From Aliivibrio sp. 1S175 (GTDB lineage Bacteria; Pseudomonadota; Gammaproteobacteria; Enterobacterales; Vibrionaceae): a DNA stretch of 64,000 nucleotides. The number at the start of each line of letters is the position of its first letter. Within the stretch, counting starts at the first letter, position 1. Location: contig NZ_MAJS01000024.1 in assembly GCF_001690985.1 (NCBI RefSeq), forward strand, positions 62,001 to 126,000. Reading direction: 5' to 3'. A program made the translations under genes and the position numbers. Of the stretch, positions 19,196 to 27,326 are shown in pieces. The notes beneath the pieces were generated by a model. That model saw only the letters and a list, made by a program, of their open reading frames with translations, ran no database searches and was not told the DNA's origin.

Positions 19196-19476
19196 GCTCA
19201 TCTTTAGAACCCTAAATTTCATCTAAAAAGTACTACATAGTTAAAATAAATAGCATAAACATTTTATTGACAGCTGCTGAAAATCACGTATTTTCCATCT
19301 ACTTTTACTATATAAATCAATAACTAAATAACCTCAATGGACACAACTTAATACAACCAAAAACAATCACAGTCGTTAATGTTTTATTTACGTCTGTAAC
19401 TATCTCTTTATCTTTCTCTAATTTTTTATCCGTAGAGTTCATTTAATATACGGCTAATATTTTATAACGAACAAAA
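19196..19476. other. AT-rich leader region of the first msh module
   Basis: About 280 bases with no ORF carrying a ribosome binding site. Near its end it shares two short blocks with the matching region of the second module: ATTTTTTATCCGTA (19421-19434) and TAACGAACAAAA directly before the start codon. Confidence 0.5.
19421..19434 (+). promoter_or_regulatory. Conserved leader block, first msh copy
   Basis: ATTTTTTATCCGTA ends 43 bases before the mshC start. A near-identical block ends 45 bases before the second mshC start, although most of the surrounding DNA has diverged. It may be a regulatory or promoter element. Confidence 0.4.
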
Positions 19477-20004
19477 ATGAATCGTAATCATATACATGGA
19501 TTTTCATTAATTGAGTTAATCAGTGTCATCGTTTTAATCTCAATTGTATCGCTTAGTGCTAGTAGCTATTTCTCCGGAATAAACAGTGTGTCAGCCCAAG
19601 CATTACAAACAGAGTTGCTTCATTCTTTGCGCTTAACCCAAATTAGAGCAATGAATCGCAGTGGTTATTGCAACCGCTGGTTAATCGATGAATATAGAGC
19701 TCAACAAATTAGTCTTGAACAACGCATAGAGAATTGCGAAACATCTTTTCCGAATCAACAAACAAATAATGCTTATCTTGATAATCAAGACATCAGTTAT
19801 GTGGCATCTCTTGCCAAACATGATGTCTATTTCTCTTTGCAAGTAAACTCAACACCAATCACATTAATCTCTCCATATGCTTTAGATTTTGACCCAATGG
19901 GAAGAATAAAACAATGCAACAAGAGTGGCTGTAAAATAGTAATTCATGGTGCCTCAAATCAAGAAATATGCATTGAAACAGAGGGGTATATCCATGCGTG
20001 CTAA
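19477..20004 (+). CDS. mshC: MSHA-type minor pilin MshC (copy 1)
   Basis: 175 residues. A type IV prepilin leader MNRNHIHG is followed by FSLIELISVIVLISIVSLSA; cleavage is expected after G8, with the conserved Glu at position +5 of the mature protein. The body has the size and cysteine pattern of GspH/FimT/MshC minor pilins and ends ICIETEGYIHAC. It would prime or cap an MSHA-like pilus in the inner membrane and periplasm. It is the first gene of a five-gene overlapping cluster, and overlaps mshD by 11 bases. No Shine-Dalgarno is apparent. MshC is the best fit by order and sequence, but a generic GspH-like name would also be defensible. Confidence 0.85.
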   Translation: MNRNHIHGFSLIELISVIVLISIVSLSASSYFSGINSVSAQALQTELLHSLRLTQIRAMNRSGYCNRWLIDEYRAQQISLEQRIENCETSFPNQQTNNAYLDNQDISYVASLAKHDVYFSLQVNSTPITLISPYALDFDPMGRIKQCNKSGCKIVIHGASNQEICIETEGYIHAC

Positions 20005-20557
20005 TATTCAAACTGGCTTTAGCCTTATCTCCATTATTCTATCTATTGTTTTAATGAGCTTTGCGTTAATAACGCTAAGCATGCTTCTTTTCCCACGAGT
20101 TCAAGACAGTGTTCAAATAATACAATCCGCCAAAGCCGCTGAATTAGGCGCTGCTGTTATGGAAGACATTATTGGTCGTTCGTATGATGAAAATAGCGGC
20201 CCCAATGGAGGGCTTCCTGAGTGTAATCGCCCACTTTCTCTTGCTTGTACTGCGCCAAACAAATTAGGTGCCGATCTTGAAGAAATAGTTAATGGTGTCC
20301 CCGAACGTGCATTATTTAATGATGTAGATGACTTTAATGGATTATCAGGAAGCGTTAGAGATGTTCTAGGGAGCGATTTGGCTCAAATTTATCCTAATTT
20401 TTCAATTTCAATTAACGTCTTCTATGACACAAATATAGGAGGCCAATTTAATGGTACCCCTAATGTTATCTCAGGAAACAGTAAGCGAATTATCGTAAAA
20501 GTAATCGCACCAAGTGGCCAACACTATGTATTTTCGACCATTAGAGGCAACTTTTAA
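19994..20557 (+). CDS. mshD: MSHA-type minor pilin MshD (copy 1)
   Basis: 187 residues from the ATG at 19994, which has GAGGGG about eight bases upstream and overlaps mshC; longer in-frame starts would spoil the prepilin leader. MRANIQTG is followed by FSLISIILSIVLMSFALITLS, with cleavage after G8. Position +5 is Ser rather than Glu, as in some MshD/GspI-like proteins. AAELGAAVMEDIIGRSYDENSGPNGG is typical of MshD. The stop overlaps the mshO start (TAATG), so translation is coupled. Confidence 0.87.
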   Translation: MRANIQTGFSLISIILSIVLMSFALITLSMLLFPRVQDSVQIIQSAKAAELGAAVMEDIIGRSYDENSGPNGGLPECNRPLSLACTAPNKLGADLEEIVNGVPERALFNDVDDFNGLSGSVRDVLGSDLAQIYPNFSISINVFYDTNIGGQFNGTPNVISGNSKRIIVKVIAPSGQHYVFSTIRGNF

Positions 20558-21354
20558 TGACAGCGATGAATCGTGGTTTCACTTTAATTGAAATGATCAT
20601 ATCTATTACTTTATTAGCGATCGTTAGTTTATCAATTGGCTCTATCATTCAATATAGTATGGCTATTTATGTTGATACCGTCGATAGAGAAGAATTGATT
20701 CTTCAAGGTCGCTTTGTTACTGAACGAATGAATAAAGAGATCCGAGATACGGTTCCAAATAGCATTCAAGTCAATGCAGAAAAAAACTGCATAGAATGGA
20801 TCCCGGTTATAAACACCGCGGTCTATGAAAACTTACCTATGGGCCCAGTTCGTTCTGACATTTTACGACTATTACCGGAAAAACCACTTAATCTTAATGA
20901 CAGAATGGTAGTTATGCCATCTGCGGCGGCAGTCTTGTTCGCCGAGCCTTCAGCCGACGGTATAGGCCGTGTAGCTATTGTTTCAGACAGGAGCCCCTTA
21001 TCAACGGAAGTACCTCCTACTATGATTAATGTTCCACTGACACAACTCACTACGTTTGAGGCGAACTCCCCTGCTCGGCGTTTATATATTTATCAAACAC
21101 CTTTGGCTTATTGTTTAGAAGGCTCAAAACTATACAGATACTCAGGCTATCCGCTATCTCGCCATGAGCTTTCTCCTAATGGATTTTCAGATGGGAAACG
21201 TCATTTAATGGCTGAAAACATTAAGCATGCGTCATTTGAGATAGATCAACCTTCTTTGGTTCGTAACGGGCTCGTAAAATTGCAATTTGTTTTTAATGAT
21301 AATAATGAAGAGGTGAGGTTAAATCATGATGTTCTTATCTTCAACACGCCCTAA
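20557..21354 (+). CDS. mshO: MSHA-type minor pilin MshO (copy 1)
   Basis: 265 residues. MTAMNRG is followed by FTLIEMIISITLLAIVSLS, a class III-type prepilin leader with Glu at +5. VDREELILQGRFVTERMNKEIRDTVPNS is the usual MshO/GspJ-like continuation. It is coupled to mshD by TAATG and overlaps mshP by 29 bases. It would be part of the minor-pilin tip complex. Confidence 0.88.
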   Translation: MTAMNRGFTLIEMIISITLLAIVSLSIGSIIQYSMAIYVDTVDREELILQGRFVTERMNKEIRDTVPNSIQVNAEKNCIEWIPVINTAVYENLPMGPVRSDILRLLPEKPLNLNDRMVVMPSAAAVLFAEPSADGIGRVAIVSDRSPLSTEVPPTMINVPLTQLTTFEANSPARRLYIYQTPLAYCLEGSKLYRYSGYPLSRHELSPNGFSDGKRHLMAENIKHASFEIDQPSLVRNGLVKLQFVFNDNNEEVRLNHDVLIFNTP

Positions 21355-21748
21355 GCATTCACAAGGCTCAACCTTAATTCTCACCGTTTTCATTCTAGTC
21401 GTTGTGGCCTTTCTAGCATTAATGATGATGAAAATTCAACAAAAAACCAGCACTCACACGGTGACAGCCGTAATGGGAATTAGAACTAATATGACGGCAC
21501 AATCAGCTATTCAAATAGGTATTAGCAGTTTTTATTCATCACCAATACAAAATTGCGCTGCAATAATAAAACATTACCAATTTAAAGGTGATGGATTATC
21601 ACAATGCAAAGCCGATATAGACTGCAACATAACAGGGGTTTTAGATTCAGGAATTAAGATTTACAAGTTAATTAGTACCGCCCAATGTCAATTTGGTAAC
21701 ACCACTTTACAACGTATTATTGAAGTAGGTATTCGTGATGCACATTAA
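21326..21748 (+). CDS. mshP: MSHA biogenesis protein MshP (copy 1)
   Basis: 140 residues. The ATG at 21326 lies inside the end of mshO with AGGTGAGG about eight bases upstream. After HSQG a hydrophobic stretch STLILTVFILVVVAFLALMMM forms a single membrane helix; it lacks Glu at +5, as expected for MshP/GspK-like members. The C-terminal part has several cysteines and the conserved end LQRIIEVGIRD. It overlaps mshQ. Confidence 0.85.
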   Translation: MMFLSSTRPKHSQGSTLILTVFILVVVAFLALMMMKIQQKTSTHTVTAVMGIRTNMTAQSAIQIGISSFYSSPIQNCAAIIKHYQFKGDGLSQCKADIDCNITGVLDSGIKIYKLISTAQCQFGNTTLQRIIEVGIRDAH

Positions 21749-24638
21749 TCGATTTTCAATCGTCTATTTGAGCTCTATTTTTCTTAGCTTATGCCTATCA
21801 TCTTCATTAGTACAAGCCTTTCAGGACATAGATAAAAGTATTTATTTTCCTAACAGTGCACAGGGCCATTCTCAATCTTTAGGTCACTGTGAAAGAAACC
21901 AGTTAATGATGTCTTCAAATACAAAAATTTATAACACAAAAGGCATTCCTTTAGATTTTTGTTCTAGCAATAAAGGGGAAGGATTACCTAAAAATAGCTG
22001 CGATAATGGGCTTGGTGGTTATAAAACATGTGAAATTACTAAACAAAATGTACCCGCACTTCCTTTACCTCCTTTTAAGAAACCTGGTACAGCCAAATAC
22101 ACGGAATGTAACTCTGGCGCATTAACGTTAAACGAAAAAGATAAGTTCACCTCAATAGAGATCCAAGGCACTTGCCATGCAACAATTAAAACTCCATCAA
22201 AAGAGGCCCGTTTCTCTTATTTAGAAATCATCGATAGCGCCAAAGTGACATTAACGTCAGGAGACTATTGGATCCAATACCTATTAATAACAGGAAATCA
22301 ACCGACCTTAGAAATAGTAGGCGATGTTCGTTTATTTGTTAATCAAGAGCTCAGTTTAAGTGGTAAGGCTAAAATTATAAAAGCAGAAAATTCATCACTT
22401 ACGATTATTAGCTATTCGAGTGTAAAGGTTTTTGACCATTCATTTATTGAAGGCGATATCTATGCAAAAGAAAAAATCGCTTTAAGTAGCAGCAAAAATG
22501 AAAATGAGCTCAGTTATATTTCTGGTCGAGTTTCAAGTAAAAGCCTTCATATCACCGGTGAGAGTTATATTGAACCCCTTAGTTTAATTGAAAAAAAAAT
22601 AGACCATTTTGAGTTTTTACACGCAAAACAAAGTTCAACATGCAGCACCTCTGCTGTCACATTAAAAGCTTGTGCTAACGCGGAGTGTTCTGCGTTGTTT
22701 ACTGATGACGTCAGTATGTCTTTAAATATAACTAATGACGGCTATTGGAAGCCAAGTAATAAGATCAAAATAAAAAATGGCTACATCAATTTATCGATAG
22801 GTAAACCAACACAAGGCAATGTGACGTTAGGGATAGAGAGTGCATTACCACACGCTGACAATCCTTTATTATGTAAAACTAAAGACGGTAAAAATAGCAA
22901 CTGTGATATCCACTTTAATGCTGGAGGATTTACTATTGATGTTCCAGACAAATTAGCTAACAAGTCCGTCACTGCAACAATTAAGGGGTGTGGTAATAAC
23001 TTTAATGGCACTAAAGAGATTCAAGTATGGTCTGACTATATTGAGCCTAATGCGCTGAAGCTCATCGGGGCACCAAGAATTTCGGCGACGGAGGGGAATA
23101 AATCATGGAAAAACATTGGAACAACAAAGTTATCGGCAACCACACTACGATTAAACTTTGAAAATAATGAAGCGACTTTTCAACTAAATTATCCTGATGC
23201 AGGGAAACTACAACTAAACGCGAGTCATTCATTAACGCCACAGCACATTATCAAAGGTGACGATGAGTTCGTCAGCTTCCCTGCTAGATTAACGGCTTAC
23301 GTTTCCAAACAGAACAGTTCTACGCCTCATAAAACGTGTTCTTCAGAGGATATAAATTGCGCAGTGTTTGCTCAAGCAGACGAGTTATTTGCGCTTAATG
23401 TCAGGGCTCATGCATGGAGTGATAATAACGCCTCAATTGGCCGAACCACACCAAATTACACGCAGCAAGGTTTAAAATTAACTCACGAACTTATCGCTCC
23501 TTCAGCAGTGTTAGGAGGTAAATCCGGAGGACTGCTCGCTAATACATATAATCATACCTCAGCAAAAAACAGCTTAAATGCTATTCAACAAAGTATCAGT
23601 GAAGTGGGAGTGTTTAAATTCTTAGTCACTCCACCAAGCAGCTATCTTGGTAGCACGGCTTACACAATTAAGTCCGCATCAACGGGCAGTATTGGCCGCT
23701 TTACGCCTGCTTATTTTTCAGTGTCCGCAGAACAACCAACCATAACCAATGCATGTCATACTTATACTTACATGGGGCAAACCTTTAAATTTGATGATGA
23801 GCCAACATTAAATCTAGCGCCATTATCATACACAGGCCAGCCGATTCAAAACTATAATGTTGGTAAATGGTGGCGCTATGAAAATGAATGGGCATTACGC
23901 TCTTATACTGCATTACCATCAAAACTAGACGTTGTAGATACAGACCGTAACTACATTACTAAACGCCGTGAAGGATTTGCTGAAGCGGGTAACGTGGTAA
24001 GACTGCCCAATAGCAATGGGGTTCAATTGCAAGATGCAGAATTACGCTATAACAAACCATTCACGCCTCATTCCGCGACTCAAGATGTCGTCACGTTGGC
24101 GTTAATGGCTGATGATTTAAAAGATTCAGATGGTGTTTGCTATAAGTCTAGTCCTGAAAGTGAGTGCTTACCTTATGATTTTCCTGCCACTCCTGAACAT
24201 CGCCAAGAATGGGGAAGAATTACGATGGCCGATACTCATGGTTCAGAGTTAGCGCCATTAGAATCAACCATCATAACCGAATCTTACATTGCAGGTCGTT
24301 TTGAAAAGAACCATGACAATTGTACAACCTTGAAGTTATCAGATTTCACTTTTAACGTAGGAACAGATCCTAAAAACTTACCTGTTGGCGATGGCTATAC
24401 CACAGCAAATTTAAGTAATTCAAGCATGAATGATGGGATAATACGTCTAAAATTTAGTCCACCAGGTAACGGCAACCAAGGTGAAATCATCGCTACTCTC
24501 TTTCTATTAGGCTTACCTTGGCTACAACAAGATGCTGATCAAAGTGATTCTTTTGAAGATTCCCTTAAAACCATTATTCACTTTGGTATCTACAGAGGAA
24601 GCGACCGTATTATATGGAAGCGTGAACAGGTAGAATAG
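21738..24638 (+). CDS. mshQ: MshQ-like large exported protein (copy 1, short form)
   Basis: 966 residues from the ATG at 21738; a GTG three bases earlier is possible. A signal peptide (SLCLSSSLVQA) is followed by a beta-rich segment resembling polymer-forming repeats (about 140-270: GDYWIQYLLITGN, VGDVRLFVNQELSLSG) and then the long MshQ C-terminal region (DUF6701-like) with HFEFLHAKQSSTCS, SIGRFTPAYFSV and FGIYRGSDRIIWKREQ. It is probably surface-exposed with the MSHA-type tip; the function of MshQ is not established. Compared with copy 2 it lacks a central block of about 500 residues. Confidence 0.83.
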   Translation: MHINRFSIVYLSSIFLSLCLSSSLVQAFQDIDKSIYFPNSAQGHSQSLGHCERNQLMMSSNTKIYNTKGIPLDFCSSNKGEGLPKNSCDNGLGGYKTCEITKQNVPALPLPPFKKPGTAKYTECNSGALTLNEKDKFTSIEIQGTCHATIKTPSKEARFSYLEIIDSAKVTLTSGDYWIQYLLITGNQPTLEIVGDVRLFVNQELSLSGKAKIIKAENSSLTIISYSSVKVFDHSFIEGDIYAKEKIALSSSKNENELSYISGRVSSKSLHITGESYIEPLSLIEKKIDHFEFLHAKQSSTCSTSAVTLKACANAECSALFTDDVSMSLNITNDGYWKPSNKIKIKNGYINLSIGKPTQGNVTLGIESALPHADNPLLCKTKDGKNSNCDIHFNAGGFTIDVPDKLANKSVTATIKGCGNNFNGTKEIQVWSDYIEPNALKLIGAPRISATEGNKSWKNIGTTKLSATTLRLNFENNEATFQLNYPDAGKLQLNASHSLTPQHIIKGDDEFVSFPARLTAYVSKQNSSTPHKTCSSEDINCAVFAQADELFALNVRAHAWSDNNASIGRTTPNYTQQGLKLTHELIAPSAVLGGKSGGLLANTYNHTSAKNSLNAIQQSISEVGVFKFLVTPPSSYLGSTAYTIKSASTGSIGRFTPAYFSVSAEQPTITNACHTYTYMGQTFKFDDEPTLNLAPLSYTGQPIQNYNVGKWWRYENEWALRSYTALPSKLDVVDTDRNYITKRREGFAEAGNVVRLPNSNGVQLQDAELRYNKPFTPHSATQDVVTLALMADDLKDSDGVCYKSSPESECLPYDFPATPEHRQEWGRITMADTHGSELAPLESTIITESYIAGRFEKNHDNCTTLKLSDFTFNVGTDPKNLPVGDGYTTANLSNSSMNDGIIRLKFSPPGNGNQGEIIATLFLLGLPWLQQDADQSDSFEDSLKTIIHFGIYRGSDRIIWKREQVE

Positions 24639-24664
24639 TTTATCTCTATCTTGTTCAAAAAATG

Positions 24665-24698
24665 AAAAAGGTGACCTATTTATTGGGGCACCTTTTTT
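24665..24698 (+). terminator. Intrinsic terminator after the first msh module
   Basis: AAAAAGGTG (24665-24673) pairs with CACCTTTTT (24689-24697), continuing into a T-run to 24698. It separates the two msh modules into different transcripts. Confidence 0.8.
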
Positions 24699-24994
24699 AC
24701 TAATTACCCTTTAAATCGCCAAAAAACCTTAGCTACCAAAGCAGAAAAAACGAGATCCCATAGAGATTATAAAAAATACTTATTGACTGTTACCGAAAAG
24801 TGAGTAATAAAGCATTATCAAAAATATTTGAACCTACTCGCAAATAAATGCAATGAACATGGAAGTACTTCACATTGGATATACATAAAAATAAGAAAGT
24901 ACTCACCAAATTTATGCTTATTTTACTTCTCTTAATAATTTTTATCCGTACACTTACCGATTCCCCTGAAATTTACATTTTGTAACGAAAAAAA
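24699..24994. other. AT-rich leader region of the second msh module
   Basis: About 300 bases without a convincing gene. A 23-codon ORF (24914-24985) exists but lacks a ribosome binding site and is not kept in the leader of copy 1. Shared with copy 1 are the TTTTTATCCGTA block and TAACGAAAAAAA before the start codon. Confidence 0.5.
24937..24950 (+). promoter_or_regulatory. Conserved leader block, second msh copy
   Basis: AATTTTTATCCGTA ends 45 bases before the second mshC start and matches the block at 19421-19434 at nearly every base. Confidence 0.4.
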
Positions 24995-25522
24995 ATGACT
25001 AGAAATCATACCTCTGGATTTACTTTAATTGAGCTTATTGCGGTTATCGTTTTAATCTCAATAGTGTCTCTCAGTGCGAATAGCTACTTCTCCGGAATTA
25101 GTAGCGTATCAACGCAAACATTAAAAACAGAATTACTGCATTCTTTACGTTTAACGCAAATTCGAGCGATGAATAGAAATGGCTTTTGTAACCGCTGGTT
25201 AATTAACGAGCACAGGGCGCAGCAGGTCGGCTTAGATGAAACACCAGAGAATTGTTCGTCTGTATTCCCTAACACACAAAAGAGTAATGAATATCTTGAA
25301 AACCAAGATGACACTTACGTTGCTTCGCTAGCAAAATATAATGCTGTTTTTGCATTAAAGGTAAACTCAAATCTAATCACACCAATAATACCTTATGCAT
25401 TAGATTTTGATTCAATCGGAAGAGTGACTCAGTGCACTAACACTCGCTGTGAAATAATTATTTACGGATCATCGACACAAACAATATGCATTGAAACAGA
25501 AGGCTATATTCATGCGTGCTAA
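24995..25522 (+). CDS. mshC: MSHA-type minor pilin MshC (copy 2)
   Basis: 175 residues, the same length as copy 1. MTRNHTSG is followed by FTLIELIAVIVLISIVSLSA, with cleavage after G8 and Glu at +5. Much of the body (TLKTELLHSLRLTQIRAMNRNGFCNRWLI) is shared with copy 1, while scattered substitutions show that the duplication is not recent. It overlaps mshD by 11 bases as in copy 1. Confidence 0.85.
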   Translation: MTRNHTSGFTLIELIAVIVLISIVSLSANSYFSGISSVSTQTLKTELLHSLRLTQIRAMNRNGFCNRWLINEHRAQQVGLDETPENCSSVFPNTQKSNEYLENQDDTYVASLAKYNAVFALKVNSNLITPIIPYALDFDSIGRVTQCTNTRCEIIIYGSSTQTICIETEGYIHAC

Positions 25523-26126
25523 TCAACAAACAGGCTTTAGTTTAATCTCTATTGTGCTATCGATTATTCTCATTAGCTTTGCCTTAATGACATTGACTGT
25601 ATTGTTATTTCCACGCACTCAAGATAGCGCTCAACTGATCCATTCAACTAAAGCGACTGAATTAGGCGCTGCGGTTATGGATGAAATTATTGGACGTAAA
25701 TACGATGAAAACAGTGGCCCTAATGGTGGGATTCCTGAGTGCAACAGCCAATCAGGCAAGATGTGCTCCCTCGCTAAAACAAAAGTCATTAATGGTATAC
25801 CTCAATGTGACGATAGCTTAGGTAAAAGCTGCTTAGGACCAGATCCCGACGAGATCATCAATGGCGTCCCTGATCGCACTTTATTTAATGATGTTGATGA
25901 CTTTGATGGATTATCCGGCAGTATTCAAAGTGTATTAGGTGATGATTTAGCCCAAATTTACCCCAATTTTTCTATTTCAATCCGTGTTTTCTATGACGCT
26001 AATGTGAATAACAAAGTAGACGGCGTTCCTGATGCTATTGCTGGTAACAGCAAACGTATTGTCGTTAATATAATTGATCCCAGTGGTCAGCATTATGTCT
26101 TCTCTGTGATCAGAGGAAATTTCTAA
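25512..26126 (+). CDS. mshD: MSHA-type minor pilin MshD (copy 2, with internal insertion)
   Basis: 204 residues from the ATG at 25512. MRANQQTG is followed by FSLISIVLSIILISFALMTLT, again with Ser at +5. It is 17 residues longer than copy 1 because of an imperfect internal repeat: GGIPECNSQSGKMC is followed by NGIPQCDDSLGKSC, then NGVPDRTLFNDVDDF. The extra cysteines may form an additional disulfide. Coupled to mshO by TAATG. Confidence 0.87.
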   Translation: MRANQQTGFSLISIVLSIILISFALMTLTVLLFPRTQDSAQLIHSTKATELGAAVMDEIIGRKYDENSGPNGGIPECNSQSGKMCSLAKTKVINGIPQCDDSLGKSCLGPDPDEIINGVPDRTLFNDVDDFDGLSGSIQSVLGDDLAQIYPNFSISIRVFYDANVNNKVDGVPDAIAGNSKRIVVNIIDPSGQHYVFSVIRGNF

Positions 26127-26923
26127 TGCGCTTACCCAATCGTGGATTTACATTAATTGAGATGATCATTTCAATTGTATTACTGGCGGTAATTGGTCTT
26201 TCGTTAAGTGCCATTATCCAACACAGTATGACAATTTATACTGGTACGACAGACAGAGAAGAACTCATTCTTCAAGGTCGATTTGTTACTGAGCGTATGC
26301 ACAAAGAGATCCGTGATGCGGTTCCAAATAGCGTACAAGTCAACTCAACAGAGACTTGTATCGAATGGTTGCCCACCGTCAATACCGCAGTCTATGAAAC
26401 CTTAGCAATTACTCCTGAAAAATCCAATATTGTGCGCGTATTACCAGAACGCGGGATCAAATTAGGAGACAGATTGGTTGTCATGCCAACCTCCGCAACA
26501 GAGTTATTATCTCCCCTTCCAACAAGTGGCCTTGGACGAATAGCTCAAGCGGCACAAGATATTGATTTTACGGCTGGTAATGAGGCAGAAATGGTGGATA
26601 TAACGTTAACTCAACCGACAAGTTTTGAAGAGAATTCACCCGCACACCGTTTATATATGTACAGAAAACCTCTCGGGTATTGCATAGAAGGCTCCCAATT
26701 ATTCCGATATTCAGATTACCCATTATCTAGACCCGAATTATCTCCATCAGGCTTATCCTCCGGAAAACGTCAACTTATGGCAGACAACATCAAAGATGCG
26801 TCATTCAACGTTGAACACCCTTCTTTGGTTCGTAATGGTTTGGTTAAATTGCAATTTATTTTTAGCGATAATAATGAAGAGGTGAGATTAGATCATGATG
26901 TTCTTATCTTCAACACGCCCTAA
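26126..26923 (+). CDS. mshO: MSHA-type minor pilin MshO (copy 2)
   Basis: 265 residues, the same length as copy 1. MRLPNRG is followed by FTLIEMIISIVLLAVIGLS. TDREELILQGRFVTERMHKEIRDAVPNS and the end VRLDHDVLIFNTP are almost as in copy 1; the middle (about 100-165) differs more. Overlaps mshP by 29 bases. Confidence 0.88.
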   Translation: MRLPNRGFTLIEMIISIVLLAVIGLSLSAIIQHSMTIYTGTTDREELILQGRFVTERMHKEIRDAVPNSVQVNSTETCIEWLPTVNTAVYETLAITPEKSNIVRVLPERGIKLGDRLVVMPTSATELLSPLPTSGLGRIAQAAQDIDFTAGNEAEMVDITLTQPTSFEENSPAHRLYMYRKPLGYCIEGSQLFRYSDYPLSRPELSPSGLSSGKRQLMADNIKDASFNVEHPSLVRNGLVKLQFIFSDNNEEVRLDHDVLIFNTP

Positions 26924-27326
26924 AAACTCACAAGGTTCAGCCTTAATTCTTACTGTATTTATTCTTGTTGTTGTGGCTTTTCTTGCCTTAATGATGATGA
27001 AAAACCAACAAAAAGTGAACACTCATGCGGTCACCGAAATCATGGGAACTCGTACCAACATGGCTGCGCAATCAGGAATCCAACTTGATATTAGTGCTTT
27101 TTATATGTCAGGTGAAGGCAGCTGTTTCGTTCCAAAAAACACAGCAGTTACCTATAGCTTTGAAGGCGATGGCTTGTCTCAGTGCAGTGCTAGCGTTACC
27201 TGCTCGACTAATGGCAAGTTAGATTCTGGGATAGTCGTCCACCAGTTGGTCAGTACCGCTCAATGTAAATTTGGCTCCACCACCTTACAGCGTATTATTG
27301 AAGTAGGTATTCGCGATGCAAATTAA
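26895..27326 (+). CDS. mshP: MSHA biogenesis protein MshP (copy 2)
   Basis: 143 residues. NSQGSALILTVFILVVVAFLALMMM is the single membrane helix, as in copy 1. The region after residue 60 is more divergent, but the four cysteines and the end LQRIIEVGIRD are kept. Its start lies within mshO next to an AGGTGAG ribosome binding site. Confidence 0.85.
   Translation: MMFLSSTRPKNSQGSALILTVFILVVVAFLALMMMKNQQKVNTHAVTEIMGTRTNMAAQSGIQLDISAFYMSGEGSCFVPKNTAVTYSFEGDGLSQCSASVTCSTNGKLDSGIVVHQLVSTAQCKFGSTTLQRIIEVGIRDAN

Noticed and set aside
24914-24985. 23-codon hydrophobic ORF in the leader of the second msh module
   Set aside because: No ribosome binding site, and the matching leader of copy 1 does not keep the frame; more likely chance in AT-rich DNA.
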